A DNA stretch of 64,000 nucleotides from Pandoraea captiosa (GCF_902459775.1 NZ_CABPSQ010000001.1:1-64000), one strand, 5' to 3'; shown: positions 24,816-32,895, numbered from the stretch's first letter. Notes: generated by a model not told the origin, from the sequence alone. Numbers and translations are program-made.

Positions 24816-24926
24816 TCATCCGGCGCAGGTCTTTGCGGCATCCAAAAACAAAGGCACCTCTACACGCCCGAACGGCACTTGCAGCGCGCGTTCCAGGCGT
24901 TCCAATTGATCTTTGTTCAACGGCAT
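24816..24926 (-). CDS. 36-residue small protein
   Basis: An ATG at 24926 with GAGGAG six bases upstream opens a 36-codon frame beginning MPLNKDQLERLERALQVPFG and ending DAAKTCAG. The stop lies 13 bases before the GemA start, in line with the operon. The sequence is amphipathic helical. The strong ribosome site and position make it a credible small early gene; no family recognised. Confidence 0.6.
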   Translation of the reverse strand: MPLNKDQLERLERALQVPFGRVEVPLFLDAAKTCAG

Positions 24927-25005
24927 GCGTTCTCCTCGGCTGCTCATCAGTACCCGACCACCACGCCGGGCAGACCGCCTCGCGGCGGTTTCGCATGCGG
25001 AACTG

Positions 25006-25263
25006 CTACTCGATGAGCAAACCCTTCGCGTCGTTATTCGTGGCCGCTCTCACACTGTCGGCGTCGATGATCCTTATGCTCAGTTCAGGCGGCTTGGTGA
25101 CAACATATGTCTCCTTCCTGACTGAGAATTCACGCTCACAAAGGACGGACTCACCAAGAAGCCGCATCACCTGCATACCCTTGTCAGCATCGATGACGAG
25201 CGCGATGTATCCAATCTGAAGAACACAAACAGGCTTGCTCCGGCCGGGTTTCCGTGTCGCCAT
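25006..25263 (-). CDS. Phage early protein of unknown function
   Basis: An 85-residue protein (MATRKPGRSKPVCVLQIGYI start) with an alternating beta pattern and a basic N-terminus. The ATG at 25263 lies one base after the DUF3164 stop, with GGGAGC upstream. I do not recognise a family; it belongs to the early region that in Mu is semi-essential. Confidence 0.7.
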   Translation of the reverse strand: MATRKPGRSKPVCVLQIGYIALVIDADKGMQVMRLLGESVLCEREFSVRKETYVVTKPPELSIRIIDADSVRAATNNDAKGLLIE

Positions 25264-25264
25264 G

Positions 25265-25876
25265 TCAGGCTCCCGAAACATCAAGCGGAATAGGCTCGTA
25301 CTTGTCGGTGTCGCCCACGCGCTCATACACGCGGACATAGCTCTTCGAGCATTGCACTCGCACCGAGTCGTTGAGCGCATCCATGGCGCGCTTCCACTTC
25401 GCGTCGGTAATGTCCAGACGACGCAGGCTGAGAATGCGGCCGGTGGAGATGTTGCCTTCCCGATCGACGTTAAACGCGTCGTTAATCAGCGCGCGAATCT
25501 CGCTGCGCGCGCCCTCGGTCCACTCATGTACGCACTCATCGATAAGCGCTTTGGCCGCTTGCAGCCCTTCGTCGAAGGTGAGCGTGTCCTGGTTCGCGCG
25601 AATGACCTTGTAGCGACCGTCGAAGCTCACGAGCGTTATGTTGCCTTTCTGGCCACCGACCTTGGCGCCATAGCGTTCGGCCGACAGTTGGACGAAAGCG
25701 CCAATGTCGTCAAATACCTTGGCCTTGAATGCCGAGAGACTTGCGCTTTGCGCACGCGCCTTTTCGACAATCTCCAGCACCAGCTCGTCACGAGCCATGT
25801 CGATGGGCTTAATTGCCTCCACGGGGATCAGTCGCCCCTTCGTGTCCTTTTTATACCCTGCGGGAATCGCGTTCAT
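25265..25876 (-). CDS. DUF3164 family protein
   Basis: A 203-residue DUF3164 protein, common in the early region of Mu-like phages. Signatures: MNAIPAGYKKDTKGRLIPVE at the N-terminus, ISLVSFDGRYKV-like core (here ITLVSFDGRYKVIRANQD), and LRRLDITDAKWKRAMDAL near the C-terminus. Function is unknown; a nucleic-acid role is often assumed. It overlaps the upstream gene by 26 bases or starts at 25876 within its end. Confidence 0.92.
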   Translation of the reverse strand: MNAIPAGYKKDTKGRLIPVEAIKPIDMARDELVLEIVEKARAQSASLSAFKAKVFDDIGAFVQLSAERYGAKVGGQKGNITLVSFDGRYKVIRANQDTLTFDEGLQAAKALIDECVHEWTEGARSEIRALINDAFNVDREGNISTGRILSLRRLDITDAKWKRAMDALNDSVRVQCSKSYVRVYERVGDTDKYEPIPLDVSGA

Positions 25877-26267
25877 ATGAGTCCTCTTTGCTACGGTTTC
25901 CGATAACCTTCTTGCCGATCACGGCCTTAACCTGGGCCATGCGTTCGCTGTTTCGAGCCTTCTCCTCTGCCGTCATCGATGGGGCAGGCAACCGCTTCGG
26001 CGGGTCGCGATTACCGAGCTGTGCAATCAGATGGATCGGCGCGGGCCAGCGATCGATCGTGCGGAGCAATCGCGTAAAGCCACCGCGCACGCGCAGTGCG
26101 TCTGCCGCTTCGTCCCATGCCACGGGCATGCTCTCCAGCGCTTCAAGCCACACCGCAGCGGTCGCTGCAAGCAGCTCGGCCGACGGCGCGCCCGGCAGGC
26201 GCAGCAGGACCAGCTTTTGCAGACCCGTACCGACTTCGGCGCGCAGCCACGCGAGATCGTTAGCCAT
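25851..26267 (-). CDS. Early phage protein of unknown function
   Basis: A 138-residue helical protein. The ATG at 26267 (MANDLAWLRAEVGTG) overlaps the upstream stop as ATGGCTAA, which decides the start over a TTG at 26282. The middle is Leu/Ala-rich (AELLAATAAVWLEALESM) and the C-terminus is basic (KKVIGNRSKEDSYERDSRRV). No family recognised. Confidence 0.72.
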   Translation of the reverse strand: MANDLAWLRAEVGTGLQKLVLLRLPGAPSAELLAATAAVWLEALESMPVAWDEAADALRVRGGFTRLLRTIDRWPAPIHLIAQLGNRDPPKRLPAPSMTAEEKARNSERMAQVKAVIGKKVIGNRSKEDSYERDSRRV

Positions 26268-26736
26268 GCTTGAATTGCTCAAGTGCCGCCAGGCCGGCAG
26301 CGACCTTGCCCATTTGGCGTGGAGCGGTCGGCGGCTCCGCCGTCATCACCGAGGTCGACGAGACGCGCGTCCCCGCCAGTACCTCGTAGAGATAGCCGTG
26401 ACTTTTCAGCGGCACTTTGAGCCGCCCCGACTCGCGCGCGGCCAGCACCTGACCCAACGCCTCGATCCATGCTTCGATCGGCGCATCGAACACCTGGCCA
26501 CCGCGTTCGATGCGCTGTGCATTGACGTCGGGCAGCAGTTCACCGAGCAGCTTGGCGAGCCGGTCGAATGACAGTTCCCGCGTAGCCGGTCGGAACAGGC
26601 CCACGTACTGGATCAGCAGCTTCGCGAGCGGTGCGGGCATCTGGAGAGCGGTCAATACGGCTTCGCGCGCGCCGTCGTGCCCGATCAGAGCATCGAGGCT
26701 GGCGACCGCTCCGCAGGCAGGACATTTGACTTTCAT
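26260..26736 (-). CDS. Zinc-ribbon-containing early protein
   Basis: A 158-residue protein starting MKVKCPACGAVASLDALIGH. The CPAC motif is half of a zinc ribbon or a lone metal-binding knuckle. A helical body (AKLLIQYVGLFRPATREL, then DRLAKLLGELLPDVN) follows. GGGAGGCGCA precedes the ATG. It resembles unknown proteins often seen beside phage replication genes, possibly DNA-binding; function not known. Confidence 0.75.
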   Translation of the reverse strand: MKVKCPACGAVASLDALIGHDGAREAVLTALQMPAPLAKLLIQYVGLFRPATRELSFDRLAKLLGELLPDVNAQRIERGGQVFDAPIEAWIEALGQVLAARESGRLKVPLKSHGYLYEVLAGTRVSSTSVMTAEPPTAPRQMGKVAAGLAALEQFKHG

Positions 26737-26747
26737 TGCGCCTCCCG

Positions 26748-27059
26748 TCAGTGGCCTTGCTCGGTCCACAGCACACGGCACCCGTTGCGCTGAAATTGGC
26801 CTGTGCGGTAGTGGCCGCGCTCACCTCGGCCGCTGCGGTAGTACGTCGCCTCGCCGCGCTCGACTAGCGCGCGGCACAGGGGGCACGTTTGCACCTGGAC
26901 GGTGGGCTTCGCGCCGCCCGAGTACTCGATACCGATGACCACAAAGCCTTCCTGCGTCAACTGTTCGATGGTCAGGGCGATGCGCATGGCGCCGCGCATC
27001 ATTTCCTCGTTGATTCGAGGACGGGGCGCCTGTGCGATTTGAGGTTGAACGTTAAGCAT
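26748..27059 (-). CDS. Cys-motif early protein
   Basis: A 103-residue protein with a helical N-terminal half (INEEMMRGAMRIALTIEQLT) and a C-terminal TCPLC motif plus a basic, Gly-rich tail. The ATG at 27059 is chosen for the GGAGGCAGCA ribosome site; it overlaps the upstream stop by eight bases. No family recognised; a metal-binding nucleic-acid protein is plausible. Confidence 0.72.
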   Translation of the reverse strand: MLNVQPQIAQAPRPRINEEMMRGAMRIALTIEQLTQEGFVVIGIEYSGGAKPTVQVQTCPLCRALVERGEATYYRSGRGERGHYRTGQFQRNGCRVLWTEQGH

Positions 27060-27390
27060 TGCTGCCTCCAAATTTCGGGTTATGGATGCACTGCTGGCAA
27101 GCTCGCCAGAGCGACAATTTCATCGGGTTGTGCGTTGGGGTCTTGGCCATGGCGTTGGCGCGGCACTCGTGGCCGGCCAGCGGCTGACCGAGATACGGGC
27201 AGTCGACGGCCTCTTCCAATGCCTGTAACGCAGCCTTCGCAATGCGATCGGTCTTGCCGGGGTACTTGCCGGCGAGCACCAAACTGACGCCGGTGCGCGA
27301 GTAGCCGATGCGCGTCGCGACGGCCTGGATGCTGGTCCGCCCGGCCTCGGCACGCAGCAGTACGAGCCAGCGCGGCTCAGAGATCGTCAT
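27052..27390 (-). CDS. LacI/Cro-like helix-turn-helix early protein
   Basis: A 112-residue protein with a helix-turn-helix at residues about 18-45 (SIQAVATRIGYSRTGVSLVL), followed by AGKYPGKTDRIAKAALQALE, close to LacI-type DNA-binding domains. The C-terminal part carries several Cys (CPYLGQ, CQQCIHNP). GAGGAGATCAACG before the ATG at 27390 fixes the start; longer in-frame reading lies within the upstream gene. Probably an early regulator or replication accessory protein. Confidence 0.75.
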   Translation of the reverse strand: MTISEPRWLVLLRAEAGRTSIQAVATRIGYSRTGVSLVLAGKYPGKTDRIAKAALQALEEAVDCPYLGQPLAGHECRANAMAKTPTHNPMKLSLWRACQQCIHNPKFGGSNA

Positions 27391-28009
27391 CGTTGATCTC
27401 CTCATGCCACACCACCTTGCCCAGGTTCGGGTCGTACAGGGCCTTGGTTCGCTGCACCATCGGCGGACGCGGCCCGGTGTATTTGCCCGGCGCCAAGCGG
27501 TAACGGCTCGGAATACCGCCTTTGCCGCGTCCCTGGCCTTTGCTGACGACCAGGACATAGCCCGCCTTCGCGAGATGCTTCAAATAGTCCCGGGCGGCGG
27601 TGGGCGACACTTCGGCGTCCGCCGTTGACGCGAACCCGGCCAACTCCAGGTAGGTGAAGTCCGCGCCGAGGATGCGCATCGTGCGCCACATCTGCTCCTG
27701 CCCCCGGCCTTGGGTGACCGGCTCACCGGCGCGATTGAGCCGGGGCGCTTCCAGCCCGCAGTCCTTGACGAGCCGGTAGTGCTTTTCTTCGCAGCGGCCG
27801 GCGTCGTTGGCCTGGGCGATGAAGCCGCCTTTCTCCAGCGACAGTAGATAGGTCCGCGCAGTAGCATCGTCGACCTTGGCGCGGCGCGACAGCGTATAGC
27901 GGGTGAAACCGTCGCGCAGCGTGCGGATCGTTTCCCAGATGCGCTGGCGCGAGCCTTTGCCGCCGACCATTTCCATCTCTACCGGGCGTCGATTGGGGTG
28001 TTTCGCCAT
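27377..28009 (-). CDS. Tandem winged-helix protein
   Basis: A 210-residue protein with two similar winged-helix units: residues about 18-75 (RQRIWETIRTLRDGFTRYTL, then TARTYLLSLEKGGFI) and about 100-160 (QMWRTMRILGADFTYLELAG, then AARDYLKHLAKAGYV). The internal repeat suggests duplication within the gene. It lies 10 bases after the B gene. A DNA-binding regulatory or replication role is likely; no named family assigned. Confidence 0.78.
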   Translation of the reverse strand: MAKHPNRRPVEMEMVGGKGSRQRIWETIRTLRDGFTRYTLSRRAKVDDATARTYLLSLEKGGFIAQANDAGRCEEKHYRLVKDCGLEAPRLNRAGEPVTQGRGQEQMWRTMRILGADFTYLELAGFASTADAEVSPTAARDYLKHLAKAGYVLVVSKGQGRGKGGIPSRYRLAPGKYTGPRPPMVQRTKALYDPNLGKVVWHEEINDDDL

Positions 28010-28019
28010 GCTCGTCCCC

Positions 28020-28763
28020 TTACGCAGTGCGCCGCTTGGGCGCGTCGCCGGTGTAAAGGTCGCGCTCGCCCCACTTGGCCAGCGTCATCTCGGACTCGGC
28101 CAGGATCATGGCCTCTTCGTGGATGCGCGTCAGGTTCACGCAAACCCGTCGGACGGAACCGTGCGCCAGCTCGACCACGTGCGCCAACAGGTCTTCGGCA
28201 ATGCTCACTTGCGGGCTGTAGATCGGCGCGAGCTTACGCGCATCGGCCACCGACACCGGCAGCGCTGGAATCCAGGCCATCACGCGGCTGTGGAAACGCT
28301 CCCAGCGCTTGAGCTTCTGCGGGATCGTCTCTTCGCCGACCAGCAGCAGCGTGCCCTGGCTGCCTTCGTAGATGTCGCGCACCAGCTCGATCAGGCTATC
28401 GGAGCGCAGGCAGAAGTCGAACTCGTCGACGATGAGCGGCCGGCGGCTGGCGGCCAGTTGCTCGCACACCTGGTCGAGCAGGTACGGGATGGTGCCGGCC
28501 GGCTTGATGCCCATCTCGAACAGGATTTTTTCCAGCAGCGTCTTGCGACTCCAGGCGCTGCGCATCTGCACGTAGTAGCCGCGCGTCTGGTTGGCGAGCG
28601 CACTGCACGCGATGGTCTTGCCCCGGCCGGCCTCACCGTACATCACGCCGATGCCGGGCAGCCCGTCCACGCGGGACAGCAGCTTTTCGGCCGCCACGGC
28701 GACCAGGTCGAGGTTGGCGATGTGGGCCACGCGATTGACCATCGGTTGTTGTTGCGTCATCAT
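28020..28763 (-). CDS. Transposition target-capture ATPase (MuB-like)
   Basis: A 247-residue AAA+ ATPase. Walker A GEAGRGKT is at residues 43-50 and Walker B VDEFDF at 112-117. A sensor-like GTLLLVGEETIP follows. MuB-type proteins coat target DNA, stimulate the transposase and give target immunity. It lies 50 bases downstream of transposase A, the fixed order of transposable phages. N-terminal DNA-binding domain of full MuB is absent, as in shorter B proteins. Confidence 0.94.
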   Translation of the reverse strand: MMTQQQPMVNRVAHIANLDLVAVAAEKLLSRVDGLPGIGVMYGEAGRGKTIACSALANQTRGYYVQMRSAWSRKTLLEKILFEMGIKPAGTIPYLLDQVCEQLAASRRPLIVDEFDFCLRSDSLIELVRDIYEGSQGTLLLVGEETIPQKLKRWERFHSRVMAWIPALPVSVADARKLAPIYSPQVSIAEDLLAHVVELAHGSVRRVCVNLTRIHEEAMILAESEMTLAKWGERDLYTGDAPKRRTA

Positions 28764-28813
28764 TCAGGTTCCTCTTGTTGTGGGTGCCTTGCCGTTGCAG
28801 CGGTGCGGCATCG

Positions 28814-30943
28814 TTATGCGGTTTTCCGTTGGTAAGTCCGAAATTCGGCGGTCGCCTGATAGGTGTGCCGCCATTTCCTTGCTTTCTCGTCGTCGATTTC
28901 CTCCTCGTTCAGTTGATTCAGGCGCAGCCATTCGGCCCAACGCGCTTCCGGCGTGGTGGGCACGCCCCAGGCCGTCGTTTCCGTGATTGGCGCGGGCATC
29001 ACCTCCGCCACCGGGCGTGGCGCGACCATTGACACCGGCTCGCTGGCCTTGACTTCACGCGCCCGCTGGGCGAGCTGCTCGCGGTTGATCGTCATGAAGC
29101 CGGGGATGGTGACGGTGTCGCTGTGCTCCAGCACGGGGGCGCCGCGCAACTCTTCGCGCACCTCAACCAGCTTGGCTTCCAGGCGTTTCTCGCGGCCGGC
29201 GGCACGCTTCTCGCGGGCGCGCTCGATGACTGACTTCGGCATGTAGTCGCGCTTGTTGGCATCCAGCTCGGCGGTGCAGAGGAACCGGCCGTCCTCGTCG
29301 TACACCCACACGATCTGCGGGTCGTGGATGTCATAGCCGACGCGCAGTTGGGTGCCGTGGAACTCTTCCAGGGCGCGGGCAAAATACCGGTTGCCGAACA
29401 CCTCCAGCTCGCAGCGGCGCACCGTGCGCAGCACCTGCGGGCGGAACAGCGGACGGGCTTCGTCGTCGGCCACGCGATGGGGCTCGAAACCTTGCGCGAC
29501 GTGCTGCGCCCACTTTTCGTTGGGTGTCATGTGGCGACGGCGCCCGGTCTGCGGATCGGTGAGCTTGGGCAGGCTGCGATGGGGACGATTGTTGTACTCG
29601 GCCACCTTCTGCTCGCAAAAGGCCACGAACACCGACCAAGCCATCAGCGGCATCGTCATCACTTCGCCTGGCCTAGCAATCGCTCTGCGGGACAACTTGA
29701 ACGTCAGTAGCTTCGCCTCACGATCCATGTCGTGGCCGATGTAGCCGGGCAGTTCCTTAGCAGCCTTCACCCAGATGGTCTGGTGTAGCTTTTCGATCAC
29801 GCCGCGCGCTTGCGAGTTGTACGGCAGGCTATTTACCATCTCGATACCGAGGCGGCCCATGAAACCGGTGGCCACGTCAGTCATCATCTCGTTCTTGTAG
29901 CCGGAGCCGTTATCCACATAGAAAACGGCACAGATCCCGCCGTTGAGGCACGCATAGCGCAGCGCGTCGAGCACTGCCAGCGCAGACTCGGCCAGCCCGA
30001 CCGACCAGCCGACCACGCGGCGGGTGGCGATGTCGACAACGGTCGTGATTTCAGGCCGAAACGGGCGGCCGTGCAAAGGGTGCTGCACCTCGGCATCGAA
30101 CGTGTGGCCGTCCGCGCTGTAAATGTCGCCCGGCAGTAGATGCTCGAAGCCGCGCCGGATGAAAGGTTTGAGCGTCTTCAGTTCGCGCTCGCCCATACGC
30201 CCGATTTCGCGCGACACAGTACCGACCTTCTGTAAAAATCGGCGTACTTGCCAAATGCTCGGCAAATCCATGGTGGGATGCGAGTCAAGCCAGTCGCGAC
30301 GAAACAGGCTGTACGCATGCTCGACGGTCGGCTTCTCAGGGCGCTGATAAAAGCCCATGAAGAAGGGAGCCCATTGCGGCACTGCCATGTCGCGCTCGCG
30401 GCGCTTTGGAGCCAACATGCCAGCTCGCTCGTATTCGACGAAACGAAGCACGCTACGAACGCTCGGCAATCCGTCCGGGCTCTTTCGACCGCGCTCGTCC
30501 CGCGCCATCTTGAGCATGGCGACGAGTTGTTCGCTTGCGGTGCCGACGCGCGCAGTGTCCAAGAGGACCGTCGCGGCCTTCTTCATGGGGTAGCCGGAGC
30601 GGTTCATAAGGAGTTCAAGCGCGTTCAGGACGCCTTTTCGCGCATCAGCCTTGAGCGCCTGCTCGTCGGTCTCGATCAGAGGCATCTGTTCCTCCCGGCG
30701 AACGACCTTCGCGGGCAAGCCGGAACGCACCAGTTCCTCTGTCAGCTTTACGCGGATGGACTCGACAACGGACACCGGTGGGGCATATTCTCGTCGCGTT
30801 CCACCGACGCCAGTCGTCACGAGGTATGGCCAGCACTCCCGATCCGCTTTAGCAATCAAAGCAGCCTTTGACGTAGGTAAACCGGACAGCTTCAACGCCA
30901 GCAACTCAGCGGCCGTGTAGTGAGATTTAAGGACGGCGCTCAT
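28814..30943 (-). CDS. Transposase A (MuA-like DDE recombinase)
   Basis: A 709-residue transposase. N-terminal Mu-type winged helix (residues about 8-55, GLPTSKAALIAKA and GVGGTRREY). The DDE catalytic core is Asp278 (IYSADGHTF), Asp344 (YVDNGSGYKN) and Glu384 (ARGVIEKLH). The C-terminal region includes the Mu transposase beta-barrel (FGNRYFARALEEFHGTQLRV) and a B-interaction tail. It joins phage ends to target DNA during integration and replicative transposition. Overlaps the upstream gene by four bases. Confidence 0.97.
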   Translation of the reverse strand: MSAVLKSHYTAAELLALKLSGLPTSKAALIAKADRECWPYLVTTGVGGTRREYAPPVSVVESIRVKLTEELVRSGLPAKVVRREEQMPLIETDEQALKADARKGVLNALELLMNRSGYPMKKAATVLLDTARVGTASEQLVAMLKMARDERGRKSPDGLPSVRSVLRFVEYERAGMLAPKRRERDMAVPQWAPFFMGFYQRPEKPTVEHAYSLFRRDWLDSHPTMDLPSIWQVRRFLQKVGTVSREIGRMGERELKTLKPFIRRGFEHLLPGDIYSADGHTFDAEVQHPLHGRPFRPEITTVVDIATRRVVGWSVGLAESALAVLDALRYACLNGGICAVFYVDNGSGYKNEMMTDVATGFMGRLGIEMVNSLPYNSQARGVIEKLHQTIWVKAAKELPGYIGHDMDREAKLLTFKLSRRAIARPGEVMTMPLMAWSVFVAFCEQKVAEYNNRPHRSLPKLTDPQTGRRRHMTPNEKWAQHVAQGFEPHRVADDEARPLFRPQVLRTVRRCELEVFGNRYFARALEEFHGTQLRVGYDIHDPQIVWVYDEDGRFLCTAELDANKRDYMPKSVIERAREKRAAGREKRLEAKLVEVREELRGAPVLEHSDTVTIPGFMTINREQLAQRAREVKASEPVSMVAPRPVAEVMPAPITETTAWGVPTTPEARWAEWLRLNQLNEEEIDDEKARKWRHTYQATAEFRTYQRKTA

Positions 30944-31470
30944 TGGGGGGACGCCTTCTTAATGCGGTGCATGACGGCGCCAAGCACCTTCTCGTCCATT
31001 TTTCCTTCAATCGCTTTCTGCTTCGCCTTGATGTGCCGGTCTAGGACGGCCATGGCACCCAACTCAGCACAAAGGGCCTCATCCTCGGTCAGCAGACGGC
31101 GCTTAAACAGGTGCGCCATCCATTCGAGCGGCCCTACGTTCTGACAAACGGTCATGATGGCGAGCAAGGCATCCACCGGAATCCGGCGATCTGCCTGACT
31201 CGGTGCTGTCCAAAGGTCGAGATTTGCTTTCGATACCGGCCGGCCCAGCAACTCGCCAATTTGGTCGGCTACGCGGTCGCGCGACTGGCCTTGCTGGAAT
31301 GCGGTCTCCAGCATCACGACTAGGGCCTGCCGAATAGCCGCGTCGAAGCGGTTCTCGCCCTGGACGGCCACGATACCGGTCGGCGTCTCGACTGCGAACA
31401 CCTCGAAATTCAGCGCGAGCTGGCGAACGTCGACGCTCGACGTCTCGGCGCGCTGTCGTTTGTTTGCCAT
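30940..31470 (-). CDS. Early protein between Ner and transposase A
   Basis: A 176-residue, mostly helical protein (VDVRQLALNFEVFAVETPTG start region; ADQIGELLGRPVSKANLDLW and a basic Lys-rich C-terminus). The SKANLDLWTAPSQ stretch resembles a helix-turn-helix recognition part. It occupies a place where other Mu-like phages have an unknown gene, and overlaps the transposase start. Could be a transcription or transposition regulator; no function can be assigned. Confidence 0.78.
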   Translation of the reverse strand: MANKRQRAETSSVDVRQLALNFEVFAVETPTGIVAVQGENRFDAAIRQALVVMLETAFQQGQSRDRVADQIGELLGRPVSKANLDLWTAPSQADRRIPVDALLAIMTVCQNVGPLEWMAHLFKRRLLTEDEALCAELGAMAVLDRHIKAKQKAIEGKMDEKVLGAVMHRIKKASPQ

Positions 31471-31493
31471 GAGCAGCTCCTCAAGGGGGGGAT

Positions 31494-31522
31494 TAAGTGA
31501 AGTGAAGTGGCAAGCGTTTTGT
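31494..31522. repeat. Operator-like repeat, copy 1 (downstream of ner)
   Basis: TAAGTGAAGTGAAGTG followed after six bases by GTTTTGTA. A nearly identical copy, TAAGTGAATTGAAGTG then TTTTGTA, lies at 31902-31924 on the other side of ner. It may be bound by repressor, Ner or transposase. Confidence 0.5.
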
Positions 31523-31532
31523 AGCGGATTGC

Positions 31533-31823
31533 CTACGCTTTAACGTTGTCCGCCGTGGCGGTACCGATATACTTATGGGCGTAACGGGGTCGAATGCGGC
31601 GGCCGTCGGACGTCCAGCGATCGGGCCACAGCTCATGAGCGGGCACCCCGAGGAACTTGCTAATTGCCACTTCGCCCGAATACACGGGGCGAACAAGTGC
31701 GTTGCGGATGTTGGAAGTGGGCAGTTCGTGTTGCTTCGCGAGGTCGTTCATGGTGATTCCGCGCTTGCGAATTGCCGCTTTGATGTCCTCTTTGTGCCAT
31801 CCCTGGCGCGCATCGGTCGTCAT
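31533..31823 (-). CDS. ner: Ner-like early repressor / DNA-binding protein
   Basis: A 96-residue protein of the Ner/Nlp family: GWHKEDIKAAIRKRGITMND, then SNIRNALVRP and SKFLGVPAHELWPDRW, with the lambda-repressor-like helix-turn-helix. In Mu, Ner turns down early and repressor transcription. The ATG at 31823 is fixed by GGAGCAGCA. The C-terminal 25 residues extend beyond the usual Ner length. First early gene, facing the operator region. Confidence 0.94.
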   Translation of the reverse strand: MTTDARQGWHKEDIKAAIRKRGITMNDLAKQHELPTSNIRNALVRPVYSGEVAISKFLGVPAHELWPDRWTSDGRRIRPRYAHKYIGTATADNVKA

Positions 31824-32071
31824 TGCTGCTCCGTTACCCCAACCGGCCAAGGCCGATTTTTTGAGGCGTTGTTAGTCCCGAAGGTCAGTTTTAACGAATG
31901 CTAAGTGAATTGAAGTGTTTTGTAAAGCATGATTTCGAACGAAACACTTGTGAATTCTTTTTTCGCCCCGTGAATTTCTAATATGTCATTGATTAATATG
32001 AAAAATATGGCGAAAAATTGCGACACTAAAGTGTTTTTCTTTCGAAACACTAATCGATGCGAGAGTGTTCG
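31824..32071. promoter_or_regulatory. Early operator/promoter region with four AAGTGTTT-type elements
   Basis: A roughly 250-base AT-rich stretch between ner and the divergent repressor. The element AAGTGTTT / GAAACACT occurs at 31913-31920, 31941-31949 (inverted), 32028-32036 and 32044-32051 (inverted). The last two form an inverted pair next to the repressor start. These are good candidates for repressor and/or Ner operators controlling both directions. A second repeat type (copy 2 of the TAAGTGAA element) lies at 31902-31924. Confidence 0.75.
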
Positions 32072-32479
32072 GTGAGGAAGCTTTACTCCGCGAAAGAGAT
32101 TGCGGCGCTTGGCCTACCCGGCCTACCTACGTCCAAGCCAGCAATACTGGCGCGCGCATCTGCCGAGGGCTGGTACTTCGAGGAGAGAAAAGGGCTTGGA
32201 GGGGTGCGACGGATGTATCGGATTCCTGAGACGTACTGGAATCCCGATGGTGTTGCCAAGGGCGCAAAGCTTGGCGAAGTTAAAAGACCTGGGCCGGCGG
32301 CTGTCGACGTGGACTTGCTCCGAGTCGCTTCTGCGGCGCTGGAAGAGTGGCTGCAGCAGAAAGCCATAGACCTTCCTCCTGCGAGGAAGGCGGACATCGT
32401 TGCGGTCCTGTACGACTATCTTGCCAAAGGGGCAAACCCAGATGAAATGGCGCGGATGCTTCGCGCTCTCGCCGCATAA
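32072..32479 (+). CDS. Mu-type phage repressor (c-like)
   Basis: A 135-residue protein with the Mu DNA-binding winged helix at its N-terminus (KLYSAKEIAALGLPGLPTSK, then GVRRMYRIP). That is the same domain as at the N-terminus of transposase A, as in Mu where repressor and transposase compete for sites. The C-terminal part (VDLLRVASAALEEWLQQKAI, then NPDEMARMLRALAA) is helical. A GTG at 32072 with GAGAG seven bases upstream is preferred; an ATG at 32057 lacks a ribosome site. Divergent orientation fits lysogeny control. Confidence 0.9.
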   Translation: MRKLYSAKEIAALGLPGLPTSKPAILARASAEGWYFEERKGLGGVRRMYRIPETYWNPDGVAKGAKLGEVKRPGPAAVDVDLLRVASAALEEWLQQKAIDLPPARKADIVAVLYDYLAKGANPDEMARMLRALAA

Positions 32480-32895
32480 GATCGAAGTTTGCTAGTAAGC
32501 TGGCGCTTTGCTATGGCAGAGCATCAGCATTGCACCAGGAAGAGGCTACCAAGATAGCCCTCAAGCGCTTGCTGGACGATGCTCTAAGGGAATCCCAGTC
32601 CGTCCGGGGGCTTGCGACGGTGGGAGTGGTCGATCCGGCCAAATTTCCGCCCGTCGCCGCGAACGAGCCGTCCTTCTGCCAGCATGTTGCTAAGAATCGG
32701 GGGCTTTTTTCTCAATGTCGTGCCAAAAATGTCGCAAATCTGCTAAAGATTGCGCCGTTTTTGATCGCCTTTTTGCACCTGTTCGTTCCAGATTCTATAC
32801 AGTGCCTAGCCGCGTGGTTACTGGCTTTCTGGGCATTTTTTCCTTCTCTTTGGAGAGGGTCAAAATAATCACCCCCCCACAGAACTCCCCGACGC
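32480..32895. other. Prophage end region, no confident gene
   Basis: From the repressor stop to the host dehydrogenase stop. The phage end and its transposase-binding sites should lie here. A TTG-started 112-codon + frame (32530-32868) with two hydrophobic segments (LLKIAPFLIAFLHLFVP, LAAWLLAFWAFFPSLW) is open, but has no ribosome site and is doubtful. The stretch CACA at 32878-32881 would give a TG-type end on the opposite strand, but the partner end is outside the window, so the exact junction cannot be fixed. Confidence 0.5.

Larger units (their letters stand above)
1..32880 (-). mobile_element. Mu-like transposable prophage, nearly complete
   Basis: About forty collinear genes on the minus strand follow the Mu plan from early regulators and transposase A/B through lysis, head, tail and baseplate to the tail fibre. 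A Mu-type repressor on the opposite strand marks the phage-left end. Identification rests on the DDE transposase with a Mu DNA-binding domain, the B ATPase, Ner, Mor, protease I/scaffold Z, F, G, T and gp36 to gp48 homologues. No gene looks broken, so the prophage could be functional. The left boundary in window terms is outside; the right boundary lies between the repressor stop (32479) and the host dehydrogenase stop (32896), so 32880 is an estimate. Confidence 0.93.

Noticed and set aside
24799-24996. 65-codon minus frame overlapping the 36-residue gene
   Set aside because: No ribosome site, Arg/Ala-rich, and it overlaps a frame with a strong Shine-Dalgarno.
32530-32868. TTG-started 112-codon + frame next to the phage end
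   Set aside because: Not called as a gene: rare start, no Shine-Dalgarno, and the region should hold transposase-binding sites. Kept as a low-confidence remark in the end-region entry.
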